64,000 bases of DNA from Larix kaempferi (Eukaryota > Streptophyta > Pinopsida > Pinales > Pinaceae). Below the pieces are notes generated by a model. The model was not told the origin of the DNA. It saw only the letters and a list, made by a program, of their open reading frames with translations, and made no database searches. The DNA is taken from contig BSBM01000436.1 of the NCBI GenBank assembly GCA_027924585.1, forward strand, positions 11,942,501 through 12,006,500, read 5' to 3'. Position 1 is the stretch's first letter. Each line of letters begins with the position of its first letter. Of this stretch, positions 48,464 through 59,146 are shown piece by piece. The position numbers and the translations under genes were made by a program.

Positions 48464-49555
48464 TGTGAGGTCAGAAGGGACTGATGGCCGAAAGACTTTA
48501 CAAATAGAGTGTGCAGAGATAGCATCGAGGAGAGCGACACTGAGCTGAAACAGAAACAAAGTGTTAGATATACCACCGAGGCGGGCATCCCCATGCTCGA
48601 AAACAGATGACTCAAAGCATGGCTACCAACCAATACATTGCAGATCCATGAGTACTGAGATGATGTAGACTGTGGACAGATCATGGCTACTATGAACAAC
48701 CGTAGATCCATGAGACAATAATGACACAGCCACGACCAATACAATAAGTGGATCTGTGTGAAAATACAAATGACATCTCCATCGCAACCTGGACGCAATC
48801 AAAATGTAGAGGTGCGCCCAGGGTCTTCTACCCGATCGCAAAAGATACGAATCTAGCCATGTGATTACAAGGTGTTGAAGTCGAACATGGTAGAAACCAT
48901 TTGATTACCGGTCAATGATGTGAACCGTTAACAAATGCGAGGGATATCACCAATGATGACGATGATTCCCAAGGTATCAATAGTACATCTCAACGAAATG
49001 CGAATAAATGAGTTGATGTCGAGCATCCGAGAGATCGCTTGATCAGAGGTCAATGATGTGAACCTACTGTCAAACACGAGGAAACCTGCCATTGAGGAAT
49101 GCAGGTACCAAGGTACTAGTGGTTGATCTCTAAGTCTAATTCCCGGATAGTGATTTGGTGTCGACAGGAATAGACTCGTCAAAAGTGGGCCATAATGATT
49201 CCCACATCATCGACACGAGATCGGCACAGACGATAAGATGATGAAACAATGGAGTATGTACTGACACAGCGGAGGCCTGACACAATGAACGACTCGAAAC
49301 AATGCAACCCTTTGAACATATAACGGCATGTAACAGGACTTGGTAGCAGGGATTATTGATAAATAGAGGATAGACACCGGATGAGTGGACTCGTGGCCAG
49401 GGAGACGACTCATGATGATGGCCATAACTCAGTGAAAAATGGATACCCAAATATAAACAAGAGATGGACACATGCCATGTTCAAAGGTAACGACTGACAA
49501 GCTGCCATAAATAAACTTGACTTATCCCCCCATATTTCCCCGACATGATGGACGA
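48464..49555. other. Gypsy 3' region, no gene seen
   Basis: No coding signal on either strand. A segment GTCAATGATGTGAACC...CGAGG occurs at 48910-48941 and 49049-49081, and AGATCCATGAG occurs at 48642 and 48710, so the region is partly built from degenerate duplications. Confidence 0.5.
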
Positions 49556-49558
49556 GTA

Positions 49559-50220
49559 CCTCTTTCTTGTTTTGTGAGCTTGAAGAGGATAACAGATGCT
49601 CGGTGTAGCTCATCTCATGGATGAGTCCAATCTCACATGTTTTACGAACCTGAGAAAGGAGGGGTTCGTCCCAAAGTGGGTCCTTCGATGTTAACATTTA
49701 AACGAGTCCAAGGAAGGAAAACTCGGTAGTTTTTCATATTTAGAGAGCCTGAAAAATTTAAAGGAAGCTCCATAATGTACTTTTTCGTAAAATTTAGTCC
49801 CTCGATCCCGAAAAAGTGTAAAAAAATTCCCGAGGGAACTCTCCCAGCCGAGATTGACTGAGGTATACCTTTCTCGTAAATAGTCTAGACGGGCCGAAAA
49901 AGGGGTAACCTATCACCGAATAGACGACCTTTCAAATACTTTTACAAGCGTGAAAGAGTCAAGATCACTTGGCAATCTTTTCAATTTTAGGGAGTCTGAA
50001 AAGAGCTTAACTATGGACTCCTATGGTCTTTTTCGTAATTTTTGATTATTCTGGTCCGAAAAAAGAATAAATACAACCAGGATAATACTTTCCTCATCGT
50101 TTAACGAGCATGAGTAAAGCTGACCGTACTCGACACCATTTTCTTGAGTTTGACAAGCACGACACAGGTGTAAAAGCGCTTGGAATCTTTTTCAAGTTTT
50201 AAATCCAGAGCACGAAAAAG
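49559..50220. repeat. Array of hairpin-forming units, about 52-bp spacing, arms vary together
   Basis: Roughly twelve units start near 49559, 49631, 49681, 49730, 49779, 49827, 49868, 49929, 49977, 50028, 50089, 50141 and 50186. Most have a left arm and its reverse complement 12-30 bases on. Examples: ACTTTTTCG with CGAAAAAGT (49779 and 49809); TCTTTTCA with TGAAAAGA (49978); ATCTTTTTC with GAAAAAGAT (50185); TCCTTC with GAAGGA (49681 and 49713); CTTTCA with TGAAAG (49929); TCTCA with TGAGA (49631); CTTTCCTCAT with ATGAGTAAAG (50088). The sequence between the arms tends toward GTTTTA..GAGCC. The arms differ from unit to unit but remain paired within most units. It ends about 170 bp before the antisense TATA box. 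Confidence 0.7.
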
Positions 50221-50394
50221 ATAAAGTATGCTCAAAATGAAGGTCAAATCATGAATAAACACCAGTGTGAATGTATCGCATTTTTACCGAGGATCCTGTC
50301 AATGAATGCTCAAAAACTGGACATTAGCAATGTGAACAAGGGTTTATTTTAACTATTTAAAATAATAATTAAAAAAAAAAAATATTTGAAAATG

Positions 50395-50404
50395 CTATAT
50401 AAGG
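50395..50404 (+). promoter_or_regulatory. TATA box of the antisense gene
   Basis: CTATATAAGG fits a plant TATA box. Transcription from about 50430 would give a short 5' exon ending at 50538, where a consensus CAG-GTAAGAG donor begins. Confidence 0.55.
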
Positions 50405-50538
50405 AATAGTTAAAAATAGAAATTACTATTCATTTGTGTTTTTTACCCAAAGGAGAAATTTTCACCTATTTAGGAGCAAGATTTCAAGGATCCATACCGG
50501 GAGTTCTAGGACACCATTTCGACAGCTGTCTGTGCCAG

Positions 50539-50830
50539 GTAAGAGTTCTTGAGCCCCTCTTTCATTTGATGTAAGAAATTTTTGCTTTCACCAGGAAAAA
50601 ATTGATTTTTGAGCGAGCCCTTTTGGGCAAGAATCGCCCTTCACACTACCGCGTGGGGGCTCTATCGAAAAACGCGGTACTGTCTAACAGTACCGCGCTG
50701 GATCTCCAAACCGAGGCACGGTAGTGTGGACTGCCGCGCGGTAGAATGTCCTTCAGGCGCGGCAAAGGCGAATTTTTAGTTCAAAAAATCAAATTTTCTC
50801 CAATTTACTGCTTTGCTTGATCTTTTGCAG
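50539..50830 (+). other. Predicted 5'-UTR intron of the antisense gene
   Basis: Donor GTAAGAG at 50539, pyrimidine-rich tract and acceptor TCTTTTGCAG ending at 50830. The intron carries a cluster of GCGGTA palindromes (50641-50766). Prediction from splice consensus only. Confidence 0.55.
50641..50766. repeat. GCGGTA palindrome cluster, internal
   Basis: Contains CACTACCGCG, a perfect inverted repeat CGCGGTACTGT (50673-50683) and ACAGTACCGCG (50687-50697) with a 3-base spacer, GGCACGGTAGTGTG and CCGCGCGGTAG. Related motifs lie in both LTRs (48176-48292 and 61658-61774) and in the gypsy leader (60595-60715). Confidence 0.8.
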
Positions 50831-50855
50831 GAGTTTGCAACTTGTTCGAAGCAAA

Positions 50856-52078
50856 ATGGTAAGCTGGAAAGAAAGAGAGCACGAAGCGGATGATTTTGCA
50901 GCTGAAAATGACTTACCAACCGTGACCGCATTGCGAGAATGTGGTTTGCTAAAGTTCTTTAAAACCAAAGGGATTCGTCAGCAACCCAAGCTTCTCACTC
51001 ATCTCATCCAATTGTGGGACCCTGACATTCGAGCTTTCCGAGTGGGAGAGCATGTCCTCGAAATTCAACTTGAGGATATTTATTTCCTCACGGGCCTCTC
51101 AAAAAGAGGGGCCCGGGTGAACTTTACTAGATACTTAGCTTCAGAATCAAGTACAGATGAGTTGATTGCTCGGTATTGCCATCAGGGTTCAAGTAAGAAG
51201 AGTGGGAAGGTGGCCATAAAGGAGGTCATAGAACTTCTGGTAAAAACCGTGCTATTCATTATCATGCGTGCAGCAGGAAGCGTGAGTCCACATCAGGCAT
51301 CCCGCACACAAGTGAATCTCGCAGCAGAGTGCATGGGAGGAACATTTTTCAACTGGTGTGAGGCAGTGTTGTCCAATCTGAAAGAACAAGTGCACAAGTG
51401 TAGGACTGGGAAAAATTCCCAATTTGGCTATGGGAGCATCCTGGTCACTTTCTTTTTGGAGAGGGTGCCACTACTGCGCCCACAGATATCTATGCGCCCT
51501 CGTCCACCTATCGAGCCATGGATGGCTCGATGGAGTGACTACGTCGGACGCCTCGGGGGACCTCAGCGGCTAGCCTTTGGCGAGGACTTCTTCTCCTGGC
51601 TAGAGGAGCAGATAGTTATGATTGACGACTATCCCTACTCAGGGGTAGATTTCCGTGAGGACATCGACTTGGCATTGCCAGAGGATGATGACTGGGACGA
51701 CTCTGGTATGACCTTCATCGATATGTATTTTTTCCTTTTTGAATATTTAATTTTTATTACTTTTTTAGAATGTGTAAAAGATGTCTAATGTATGTTCGCA
51801 TGCATGTTGCAGACCGTGGACCACAGAGACCCGCTGGGTACTTGCCACTACGTCGTGGTGGTGTTGACCGTCAAGCTGTTCCTGACGAGGAGGAGGATGA
51901 AGATCAGGCAGGAGGTGTTCGGGACATTGAGAGGAACTTGCAGGGATTGACTCATGGTATCCCTGCTATGAGGATGGATGACGTCCCTTACCACCTCCAG
52001 CGGCATACTGTAGGTGTGCCTGGTCGTATCAGTCGACTTCTTCGCAAGGTGGTTCGAGCTGTAGTATGTTACCACTAG
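50856..52078 (+). CDS. Antisense ORF of the gypsy element, plant-mobile-domain-like protein
   Basis: Two coding exons, 50856-51705 and 51813-52078, joined across a GT-AG intron (G/GTATGA donor at 51706, TTGCAG acceptor at 51812), give an unbroken 372-residue frame. The phases match (one base left in exon 1, two in exon 2). Read through without splicing, the first exon continues only into AT-rich intron sequence. Residues 31-82 resemble the plant mobile domain of MAIL/MAIN-type proteins and of some transposons: GLLKFF, LLTHLIQLWDPD, FRVGEHVLEIQLED, IYFLTGL. The middle has ERVPLLRPQ and WMARWSDYV; exon 2 has an acidic DEEEDEDQAGG stretch and a basic end (GRISRLLRKVVRAV). It lies tail to tail with pol, 250 bp apart. 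It has no internal stop, while sense genes of the same element have several. Function unknown; the domain call is moderate. Confidence 0.72.
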
Positions 52079-52331
52079 CAGCGGGAGGAGTCCGATGAGG
52101 GACATGATAGGGCTCCTAGATCTCCATAGATGGTCTTTTGATCTTTTTGCGGCATGTACACGACATGTAGGCTTTGAGGGCCAAATTTTGTATATGGGAT
52201 TTGATCCCCAATTTTGTCTTTGACACAAACTTTATGTATTTTTGAAAAAACACTCTTATATACAGTGATATGGACCTATTTATGATCTAAATATTTACAA
52301 TGACTTGTGTATTTTATTTTTTATGATGTGT

Positions 52332-52745
52332 TTATGTGTGGGCAAGATGCCAATCCAAAATGTAATTAGCCAATGAATCAGCAATACAATTGAATTCTCT
52401 CGGTATGTGTTGATATGTGATAAAATTAAATGACCGTTCCAAGAGGCGTACTCTTCGAAATAAACGAAGTAGTGTAGGATCGCGAACTGTGTAAACACGG
52501 TGTAGATGAGAAACCACGAGTTGGGAGTCTAAAAAGACTGATAAGGAGTCAATCCCGAGTGAAGCAACCTCCGTCAAGAGACCAATGACTGCATGGTACT
52601 CCGCGATATTGTTGGTTGCAGGACCTAAACAATTGGCTCCTGAAGAAATCAACTCGCCAGTGGGGGAATAGATTACCCATGCTGCGGAAGCGAGATTCCG
52701 GGTATGTCGGCTTGCACCGTCGGCGAATCCAAAGTAGGCAGACAT
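52332..52745 (-). CDS. Additional RNase H (aRNH) of the gypsy element
   Basis: 138 codons from ATG 52745. It shows the four acidic residues of type-1 RNase H in order: GFADGASR, NNIAEYHAVIG, VFLDSQLVV and CIADSLAN. It is the extra, plant/archaeal-like RNase H found in Tat-group gypsy elements, separate from the one attached to RT. Here it lies downstream of integrase, in the same frame but after the integrase stop (TGA at 52866) and a 120-bp gap. The bases just before its ATG are TTTATGCACAG, a good splice acceptor, so it may be expressed from a spliced RNA. No stop or frameshift is visible. Confidence 0.88.
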   Translation of the reverse strand: MSAYFGFADGASRHTRNLASAAWVIYSPTGELISSGANCLGPATNNIAEYHAVIGLLTEVASLGIDSLSVFLDSQLVVSHLHRVYTVRDPTLLRLFRRVRLLERSFNFITYQHIPREFNCIADSLANYILDWHLAHT

Positions 52746-52865
52746 CTGTGCATAAAGTCACGAGTCAAAGTAAGAGTGGATACATGAGGTCCACGCGTAC
52801 ATCAAAAAGAAAGCAAAAGCAAACTAAGTACATTATGTACAACAAGTAACCCGCGTAGGGTAACC

Positions 52866-53665
52866 TCACGCGTAGAAACGTTTGAGGTATAGCCCGTTGC
52901 GGGGCCGTGCCAATGGCGTACCATCACAATCGATTAGTTCATAGGATCCTTTTTCTAAAACACGTTTTACAATGAAGGGGCCGTACCACATAGATTCAAG
53001 TTTACCTTTTCCAAGCTTATCATGCATCTGATCATATGTAAGTACGAGGTCACCCTCATTGAAGATCCGAGGTTGAACGGATTTGTCGTATTGAGCTTTG
53101 ACGCGTTTTTTGTGAGCTTCATTAGCCAAAGCAGCGTCGCGGCGGGTTTCATCTAGCTTAGCTAGGTATAGAAACCATTCCTCTTCGGAAGTAGTGTGTG
53201 GAAGTAGCTCTATGGCTATCTTGAGTGATGGAATTTCACCTTCAATCGGGAGAATGGCTTCTAGGCCATACACCAGTTGAAATGGTGTAAACCCAGTAGC
53301 ACTTTTCACTGAGGTTCGGTATGCCCACAGTGCTGAGAACAGAGCTGAGTGCGAATTGGATTTCTGGGTACCCACAATGCGCTGAATCATTCGTTTCAGG
53401 ACTTTATTAATGGCTTCAACTTGGCCATTAGCTTGTGGGTAATACGGGGTTGAGTTTTCATGGCGAAAACCCAGTTTGGCACTTAGTTCTTCGATCATAT
53501 GGTTCCTGAAATGGGAACCATGATCGGTCACAATAGACTGTGGGACACCGAATCTAGCTATAATATGATTGAATATGAACTACGCTACTGTTTTGCCGTC
53601 CTCAACATACGTAGGCATTGCTTCAGCCCATTTTGTAAAATAGTCGACAGCTACTATGACATAGC
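52866..53665 (-). pseudogene. gypsy integrase, N-terminally truncated, one stop
   Basis: The core begins right at a deletion junction (about 53665) with YVIVAVDYFTKWAEAMPT. All three catalytic residues are visible: AVDYF, VTDHGSHF and GQVEAINK. It continues with ALWAYRTSVKSATGFTPF and the C-terminal LGKGKLESMWYGPF and LKRFYA, ending TGA at 52866. A TAG at 53582-53580 interrupts KTVA-FIFNH. The N-terminal zinc-binding region is missing. Its frame differs from that of gag-RT upstream. Confidence 0.93.
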
Positions 53666-55900
53666 TTTGGAGACTATGAAGCCCAACAGTTTTCCGGCTT
53701 CTACACAAAAAACGCACTTATGCGGGTTCAAACGTATATTATAGCATCGGCACCTTTCGAAAATGGCACTCAAGTGGTCTGGATGATCTTCCCGAGTCCG
53801 AGAATGAGCGGGAAGATCTTCAAGATATGGCTCTACAATATGTTTGATGTCATGAAATGCATAGGACATCGCCCATTGGAAAGTTGCCCCGGCATTTTTC
53901 AGGCCAAAAGGTAACTTTCGATATGCAAAGATCCCCCAAGGGCAGATAAAGGTCGTTTTTTTCCGGTCGGCTGGGAGGATATCGATCTGATTATAGCCAA
54001 AGAAGCCATCCATAAATGAAAAGATAACACTTTCGACACAGTTATCGATGATCTGGTCGATAAACGGAGTTGGGTAGTTGTCCTTGGGACAAGCTTTGTT
54101 CAAATCACGGTAATCAACACAGACTCTAATCGTTCCCTATTTCTTGGCTACGGGAACGATGTTGGATACCCATTCTGTCAATGGGACAGGATAGATAAAA
54201 CCAGCACGCAAACGTTTTTCAACTTCTGCTTTAATGGCGGCTGCCTTACGAGGATGAACGGGTTGAAGCTTTTGCCGAACAGGTCGGGCGCCAGGGAAAG
54301 TTGGAATTTCGTGGACCACGATTGAGGGGTCAATTCCTGGCATCTCTTCATAACTCCAAGCAAAAACATCGCGGAAAGTTTTAAAGTAGGCACTATAGAA
54401 CTCCGTTTCGAGGGGAGTACATGTTTTTCCAATGTGTACGTTTTCCACGATACCATGCTTCACTGAAATATCAATGGGAGTGGTTTCCATAAGATTGGCC
54501 AAGTTTCCTTCGGAAAATACCTCGTCGAGGGAAGTGGGGAACTTGGTTTGAACCATCCCAAGTGAAGCGCTGGATTTGGTATCAGGCTCAAGTGACTGAA
54601 TGGTGGGGAATGAAGATCGATGATGAAAATCTCCCCATGGTGGCTCATCACCGCACATAACCTCCATGATTGATTCGTCAGTGGGAAAAATCAAGTTGAG
54701 AGGATCAAAAAATGGTGGGTGTGGATGAGTTTCAGCCGAGAGCTGTGCCACGGTGTGATTAGTAGAACAGTCGACCCAATCTGTGGCTGATTGGATCGTG
54801 TCATATGCTACAAGGTTTATGTTCAAAGGCATGGAATTGCCATAGCCTTGAATCTGAGTGGGACTCAGAATCACCCATGAATCATCGGAAGGGGTGACAT
54901 GCGATGAAATCATGTTGACTGGTTGAAGATGGGTTCCCAGCTCTGGAAAAACTCCAATGAGGGAAGAATCCTTCATGAGACCAACACCTATGTCTTGGAA
55001 CCGGTACCGAGGTTGATCCAATAACGGGACGGTATTGGCAGAGTTCGGATGGGAGTCTGGGATACAGTAATCCAGTTGATCAATAGTGACAATTTTCCCT
55101 TCATGAGGAAATTGTACAATCCGAAAGACTGTAGATGCTATGGCGGTCATGGCATAGAACCAGTTCCGACCAAGTAGGAGATTGTAATCCAAAGGTGCAT
55201 CTACGACTTCGATGTGTACGGATACTGTTTTGCCCCCCAGTTCAACACCGATTGAGGGGATGAGTCCATATGGTTGAAAACCATGTCCATCAAACGCCAT
55301 GAGAGTAGTAGGAGAAGTTGTGACCTCGGGTGAGCCTAAGGCTCTCCAGCAGTTCAAAGACATAATCGACGTGGAAGCACCCTCATCTAACACAGTGCGA
55401 TGGATGACATTTCCATGGATTTTTGTATGCACCTGGAAGGCTAACTGGTGAGAAAGCCTAGGTTTAGCGTGCTCCAAGTTAAACATGATGGCGTTTGAAG
55501 TATCTGGGTCCATTGCCCCCAGTGCTGAAAGTAGGGTTCTACGCTGCGTGGGGCAGTGTTGGAGAACGTCGAGAGTCGACATGGCGCAAGGTGCTTGAGC
55601 CAAATCCTCAACAATGTTGTAGTTTTGGGCAGCTCGCGCATTAGGATTGAATGTCGCCTTTCGAATAGTGCCCTTGGGTGGGCGTAGCACTATGTCCGTC
55701 AGCGGTCTCTCGATATGGAGATGACCGGTAGGAGGGGGAATAGGAATCGGATCTTCAACGGGAGATTTGCCTTTGGCTATCTCCGATTGTTTGTTTGAAC
55801 TTGGGGGGTTGTCATACGTTTTTGAGCGAGTGGTGATATTAATCTCCTCATTACTTGTCATTAGGATTTCGCGGTTTGTGGACGTCTCTCCGCAGGTGGG
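53666..55900 (-). pseudogene. gypsy protease and reverse transcriptase, truncated
   Basis: Same frame as gag. The protease shows LDEGASTSIMS near 55390 and NLLLGRNWFY near 55165; the Asp-Glu-Gly form replaces Asp-Ser/Thr-Gly. RT begins with RPVRQKLQPVHPRKAAAI and FIYPVPLTEWVSNIVPVAKK, stops at TAG 54139-54137, then continues in frame with ACPKDNYPTPFIDQIID, FSFMDGFFGYNQI and KLPFGLKNAGATFQWAMS. The YLDD active-site box reads YLED. After RLNPHKCVFC and LLGFIVSK the domain ends at a junction (about 53665) with integrase, so the rest of RT, its RNase H and the integrase N-terminus are deleted. Confidence 0.93.
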
Positions 55901-58900
55901 ATTGGTCGGGTTGCCCCCTTGTGGGGTTTCTTGGGCAACCATCTGCTGTTGCTGTTGTGGGAAAGGATCAGTTAACACTGCCGGGCGAGAGGATCCTTTA
56001 ACGAACTTGTTGACCTCGTCCTTGTAGGGACAGTCACGCGTATAATGATCATCTTGACAAATCAAGCAGGGAAACTTATCTTTCCGACGTGGTTTCTGGT
56101 CATTCTGGGTAGGTTGTGGCTTGGGGTTCTCCTGCTGGTTCTTCTTGGGTTTGCCACGATTGTTTTTCTTCTTTCCTCCGGATGGTTGTGACGTAGATTG
56201 AATTGCGTTCACTTCGGAGGAGACAGCAGGAGAGGTGGAAGCTTTTGAAGCGGCCTGGGTAAAAGTGGGGGAAGCAGAAGCTTGTTGTCCCGTCAAGTTG
56301 GTAGCAGGCTGAGCCTTGACTGAACCGACAATACCATCAATGGGTGGTTCAGTAGTAGGCTTTGTTGGATCAGTGTGAACGCGGGAGGCATGTGGAAGAA
56401 GTTCATGTAAAGTACCGGATTGAGTATATACTAAATCCATGTACTGTGCTGCCGAGATGGCTTGTTCTTCTGTAACCGGCCCGCGCATAGCGATGTATCT
56501 GGCTATGGGAGGCAAAAAGGATTTTGTGAACCAATCAACAAGTAGCTGATCGGGAATAGGTGCCTTAATTAACCTACGGCATCTTCGCCACTCGTGGATG
56601 TGATCCGAAATATGTGTAGAAGTGGTTTGACGTAGTGAAGTTAGCAGTTCTGTTCCAGTCTCATATCGGATGGGGAGCTGGAAATGTGTCAGAAACTGCA
56701 TAGCCAAAGTGTTGAAATCACGAAAAGAGTGTTGTGGCAGCTCGATGTACTATTTTGCTGCCGTTCCTGTAAGCGTGCGTTGGAAGAGCCGAAGTCGGAT
56801 GGAATCATCCATCAAGGAGTTGGATGAACACCAAAGATGGAAGGTCATCACGTGGTTCTTGGGGTCTTCCCTGGGCTTAGCATCGAACTTGGGAATGTTC
56901 GATGGTAGTTTGGCTGGAATAGGTGGCCAATGAGGTTCATTCCATATAGGATCATTGATAAGCCTTGACAAATCAGGTAAGTCAAGTGTGGCCAAAAAGG
57001 GAAGTTGACGATTGGTCTGCGGGTATGAGTAATAACCATGTGGTGCAGAGAACCCTGGAGGGCCCTGCATAGCATACTGTTGTGTGTTATACCCATATGA
57101 GTTTCCCGCGGGATACTGCTGGAAGTTCTACGGATAGTAAGCCATCTGGTTAATCGGTTGATTGTAGGCAACCGATTGGTAAGTGTTCTGCTGAGTGGGT
57201 ATGGTACCCTGGGGTTGCTGATACCCAGGAATGGTTGTTGTTCCTTATTGGGGAAAAGTTCCTTGGAATTGTTTTGTTCCAGGGATGTTTCCACTATACT
57301 GTGTAAGTGGAGGATTTCCCATAGCAGGATTGGGGGGTGGCTGCGACGGCGGTGTCCATGGAAGGCTCGTTCCTGCTTGAGGAGCGAGTGGGAATTGAAG
57401 TGATGGGTTCCATGGTCTTGTAGCAGCTGAAGGGTAAGGGAAGCCAGAATTCAAGTTGGGGGAAATCTGAGATTTCCCCCCAGCTTGGTTCCAGTTTCCA
57501 AAAAGTGAGTACCCCCCACTCTGTGGGATTTGAGGATCCCAAGAAGGAAGCATGTCTGGCAGGGGTTGTTGAGAGTAAGGCCCGGTTGGAACACCGGAAT
57601 AAGGTTGCCCACTGCCAGGTGGATTGTACATACCGAACTGAGTAGACGTTGCTGGTTGGGAAGCTTGTTGGATCGAGCCAATAGGTTGTCCGCCAGCAGG
57701 TAGGTTGGATGGCCCTATATGAGGAGGTTGTTGACTGGGAACGGGGTTCCCAGCAAAAGGTTGTCCTCCAACTGGTTGGGTTGATGGCCCACCAGTTGGA
57801 GGTTGTTGACTTGGAACAGGGTTCCCAACAAAAGGTTGTCCACCAACTGGTTGGGTTGATGGCCCACTAGGGGGAATTTGGTAGTTAGAGTTGGGGACCA
57901 CTGTAGTCGGTTGTCCACCTCCTGAAATAGTATAAATAGTGGCCAAAGGTGATCCTCCGGTCCAACCGGAAGATCCAGCAGTGTGACTAAGCGTTCTTCC
58001 GCCGCTGGTCAAATATGATAATGTGGATTGGCCAACGGCACCAAAGGTACCGATTTGCAGAGGGGGTCGTCCATATCGAATAGGTGAGGACGGGGAAAAA
58101 ACTGGGTTATCCCTCATAGAATGTGCACCAAAGATAGGTGATGACAACAAATGCGGGGAATTTAGCCCAGGGGTATCGGCATCGTCCATAACGTGTTCAA
58201 TGGTAGGAGGACCCTCGAAAACTGGGTCCGAGTTCATGTCCTGGAAAAGGTTTTGGGGATCCGGCAGGAACCTAGGTATGGTAATGTCCGAAGGTCCGGC
58301 ACCGTCTGCAAAGGAGTGACGAAACTCTGTGCTGGACGGGATGTTGGGATCCCTATAATCAGAAGGACGAGTAACAGGGGGATATCTAGAAGCTGACGAG
58401 AGCATTTGCTCTGTGCTGCGTCTAAACCGTGCCGATGCTAACGGAGAGTTCGCTAGGCTAACCATACTAGACTGGATGGAAGCCATGATTTCGTGTCCCA
58501 GAGGGAGGTTGGGTAGAGCTATAGTACGAGGTACGTTGCTAGAAGAACTTGTCTCCTGAGGATGAACACTGGGTGACGTAGTGATAACAGGCGGAAGGTC
58601 TTCCTGGGAAGTGATGAAACCATAATCAGGTTCAAAGGGTGTGTCAGGAAGTCGAGTATCTTCAACGATTTCAATGTACCCACCTGGGACTGAAATCAAG
58701 CCAGGTATGTCTTGGTCGGACCCTTCTGTGGTGCCAATAGATCCGTTTGAATCATTGTGAAAAGTGTCTGATGGACGGGAAGTGCTGACATCCGGTAGAA
58801 GGATGACCTTGGGTCTAGTACTTTGGGTTGTACTAGGTTCAGTTGCGGTAACTGTGTCCACTGTGACAGATAAATCTGGAATGACAGTGGGTGAAGTGAC

Positions 58901-59146
58901 AGTGGAGGTCTCAGATATGCTAATGGTTGCAGAAGTTGCAATAGATTCTGAGACTGTGCTGTGAGTGGAAGTTATGGGTGGAACTGAAGCCGTTGTACAT
59001 ATCGGCGGTGGAATGTTCCCTCGACCAGCACCGCGGCCAGGAGGAGCAGGAATGCGTGATGCAGGCGGACCAGTAGTCCGTGGCGGTGGTGGTGGTGGAG
59101 GGCTTTGGCCCTGTTGTCGTCGTGATCTTCGTGGTAGATCTGACAT
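55901..59146 (-). pseudogene. gypsy gag, three internal stops
   Basis: ATG at 59146 (MSDLPRRSRRQQGQ) opens a frame that runs through gag into protease, broken by TAA 57247-57245, TAG 57130-57128 and TAG 56752-56750. The N-terminal 600 residues are Pro/Ser/Thr/Gly-rich and low in complexity, with a repeated block GGQPFxGNPVPSQQPP (57690-57880). The conserved gag core follows: FDAKPREDPKNHVMTFHLWC, AMQFLTHFQLP and HIHEWRRCRRL. A zinc knuckle CLICQDDHYTRDC lies near 56030-56070. A Gag this long with such a leader is unusual, and I am not certain the first 600 residues belong to Gag proper and not to a separate leader ORF. Confidence 0.85.
57690..57880 (-). repeat. Pro/Gly/Gln coding repeat in gypsy gag
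   Basis: Three tandem coding units of about 24 residues with cores GPSTQPVGGQPF, NPVPSQQPP and GPSNLPAGGQP. Confidence 0.8.

Noticed and set aside
48322-49471. Several minus-strand frames of 70-160 codons in the gypsy 3' region
   Set aside because: They overlap each other in different frames and have no conserved motif; the first one runs into the LTR.
49559-50220. CRISPR-like array
   Set aside because: The spacing is regular, but there is no constant repeat with unique spacers and the genome is a plant; the units are variable hairpins.
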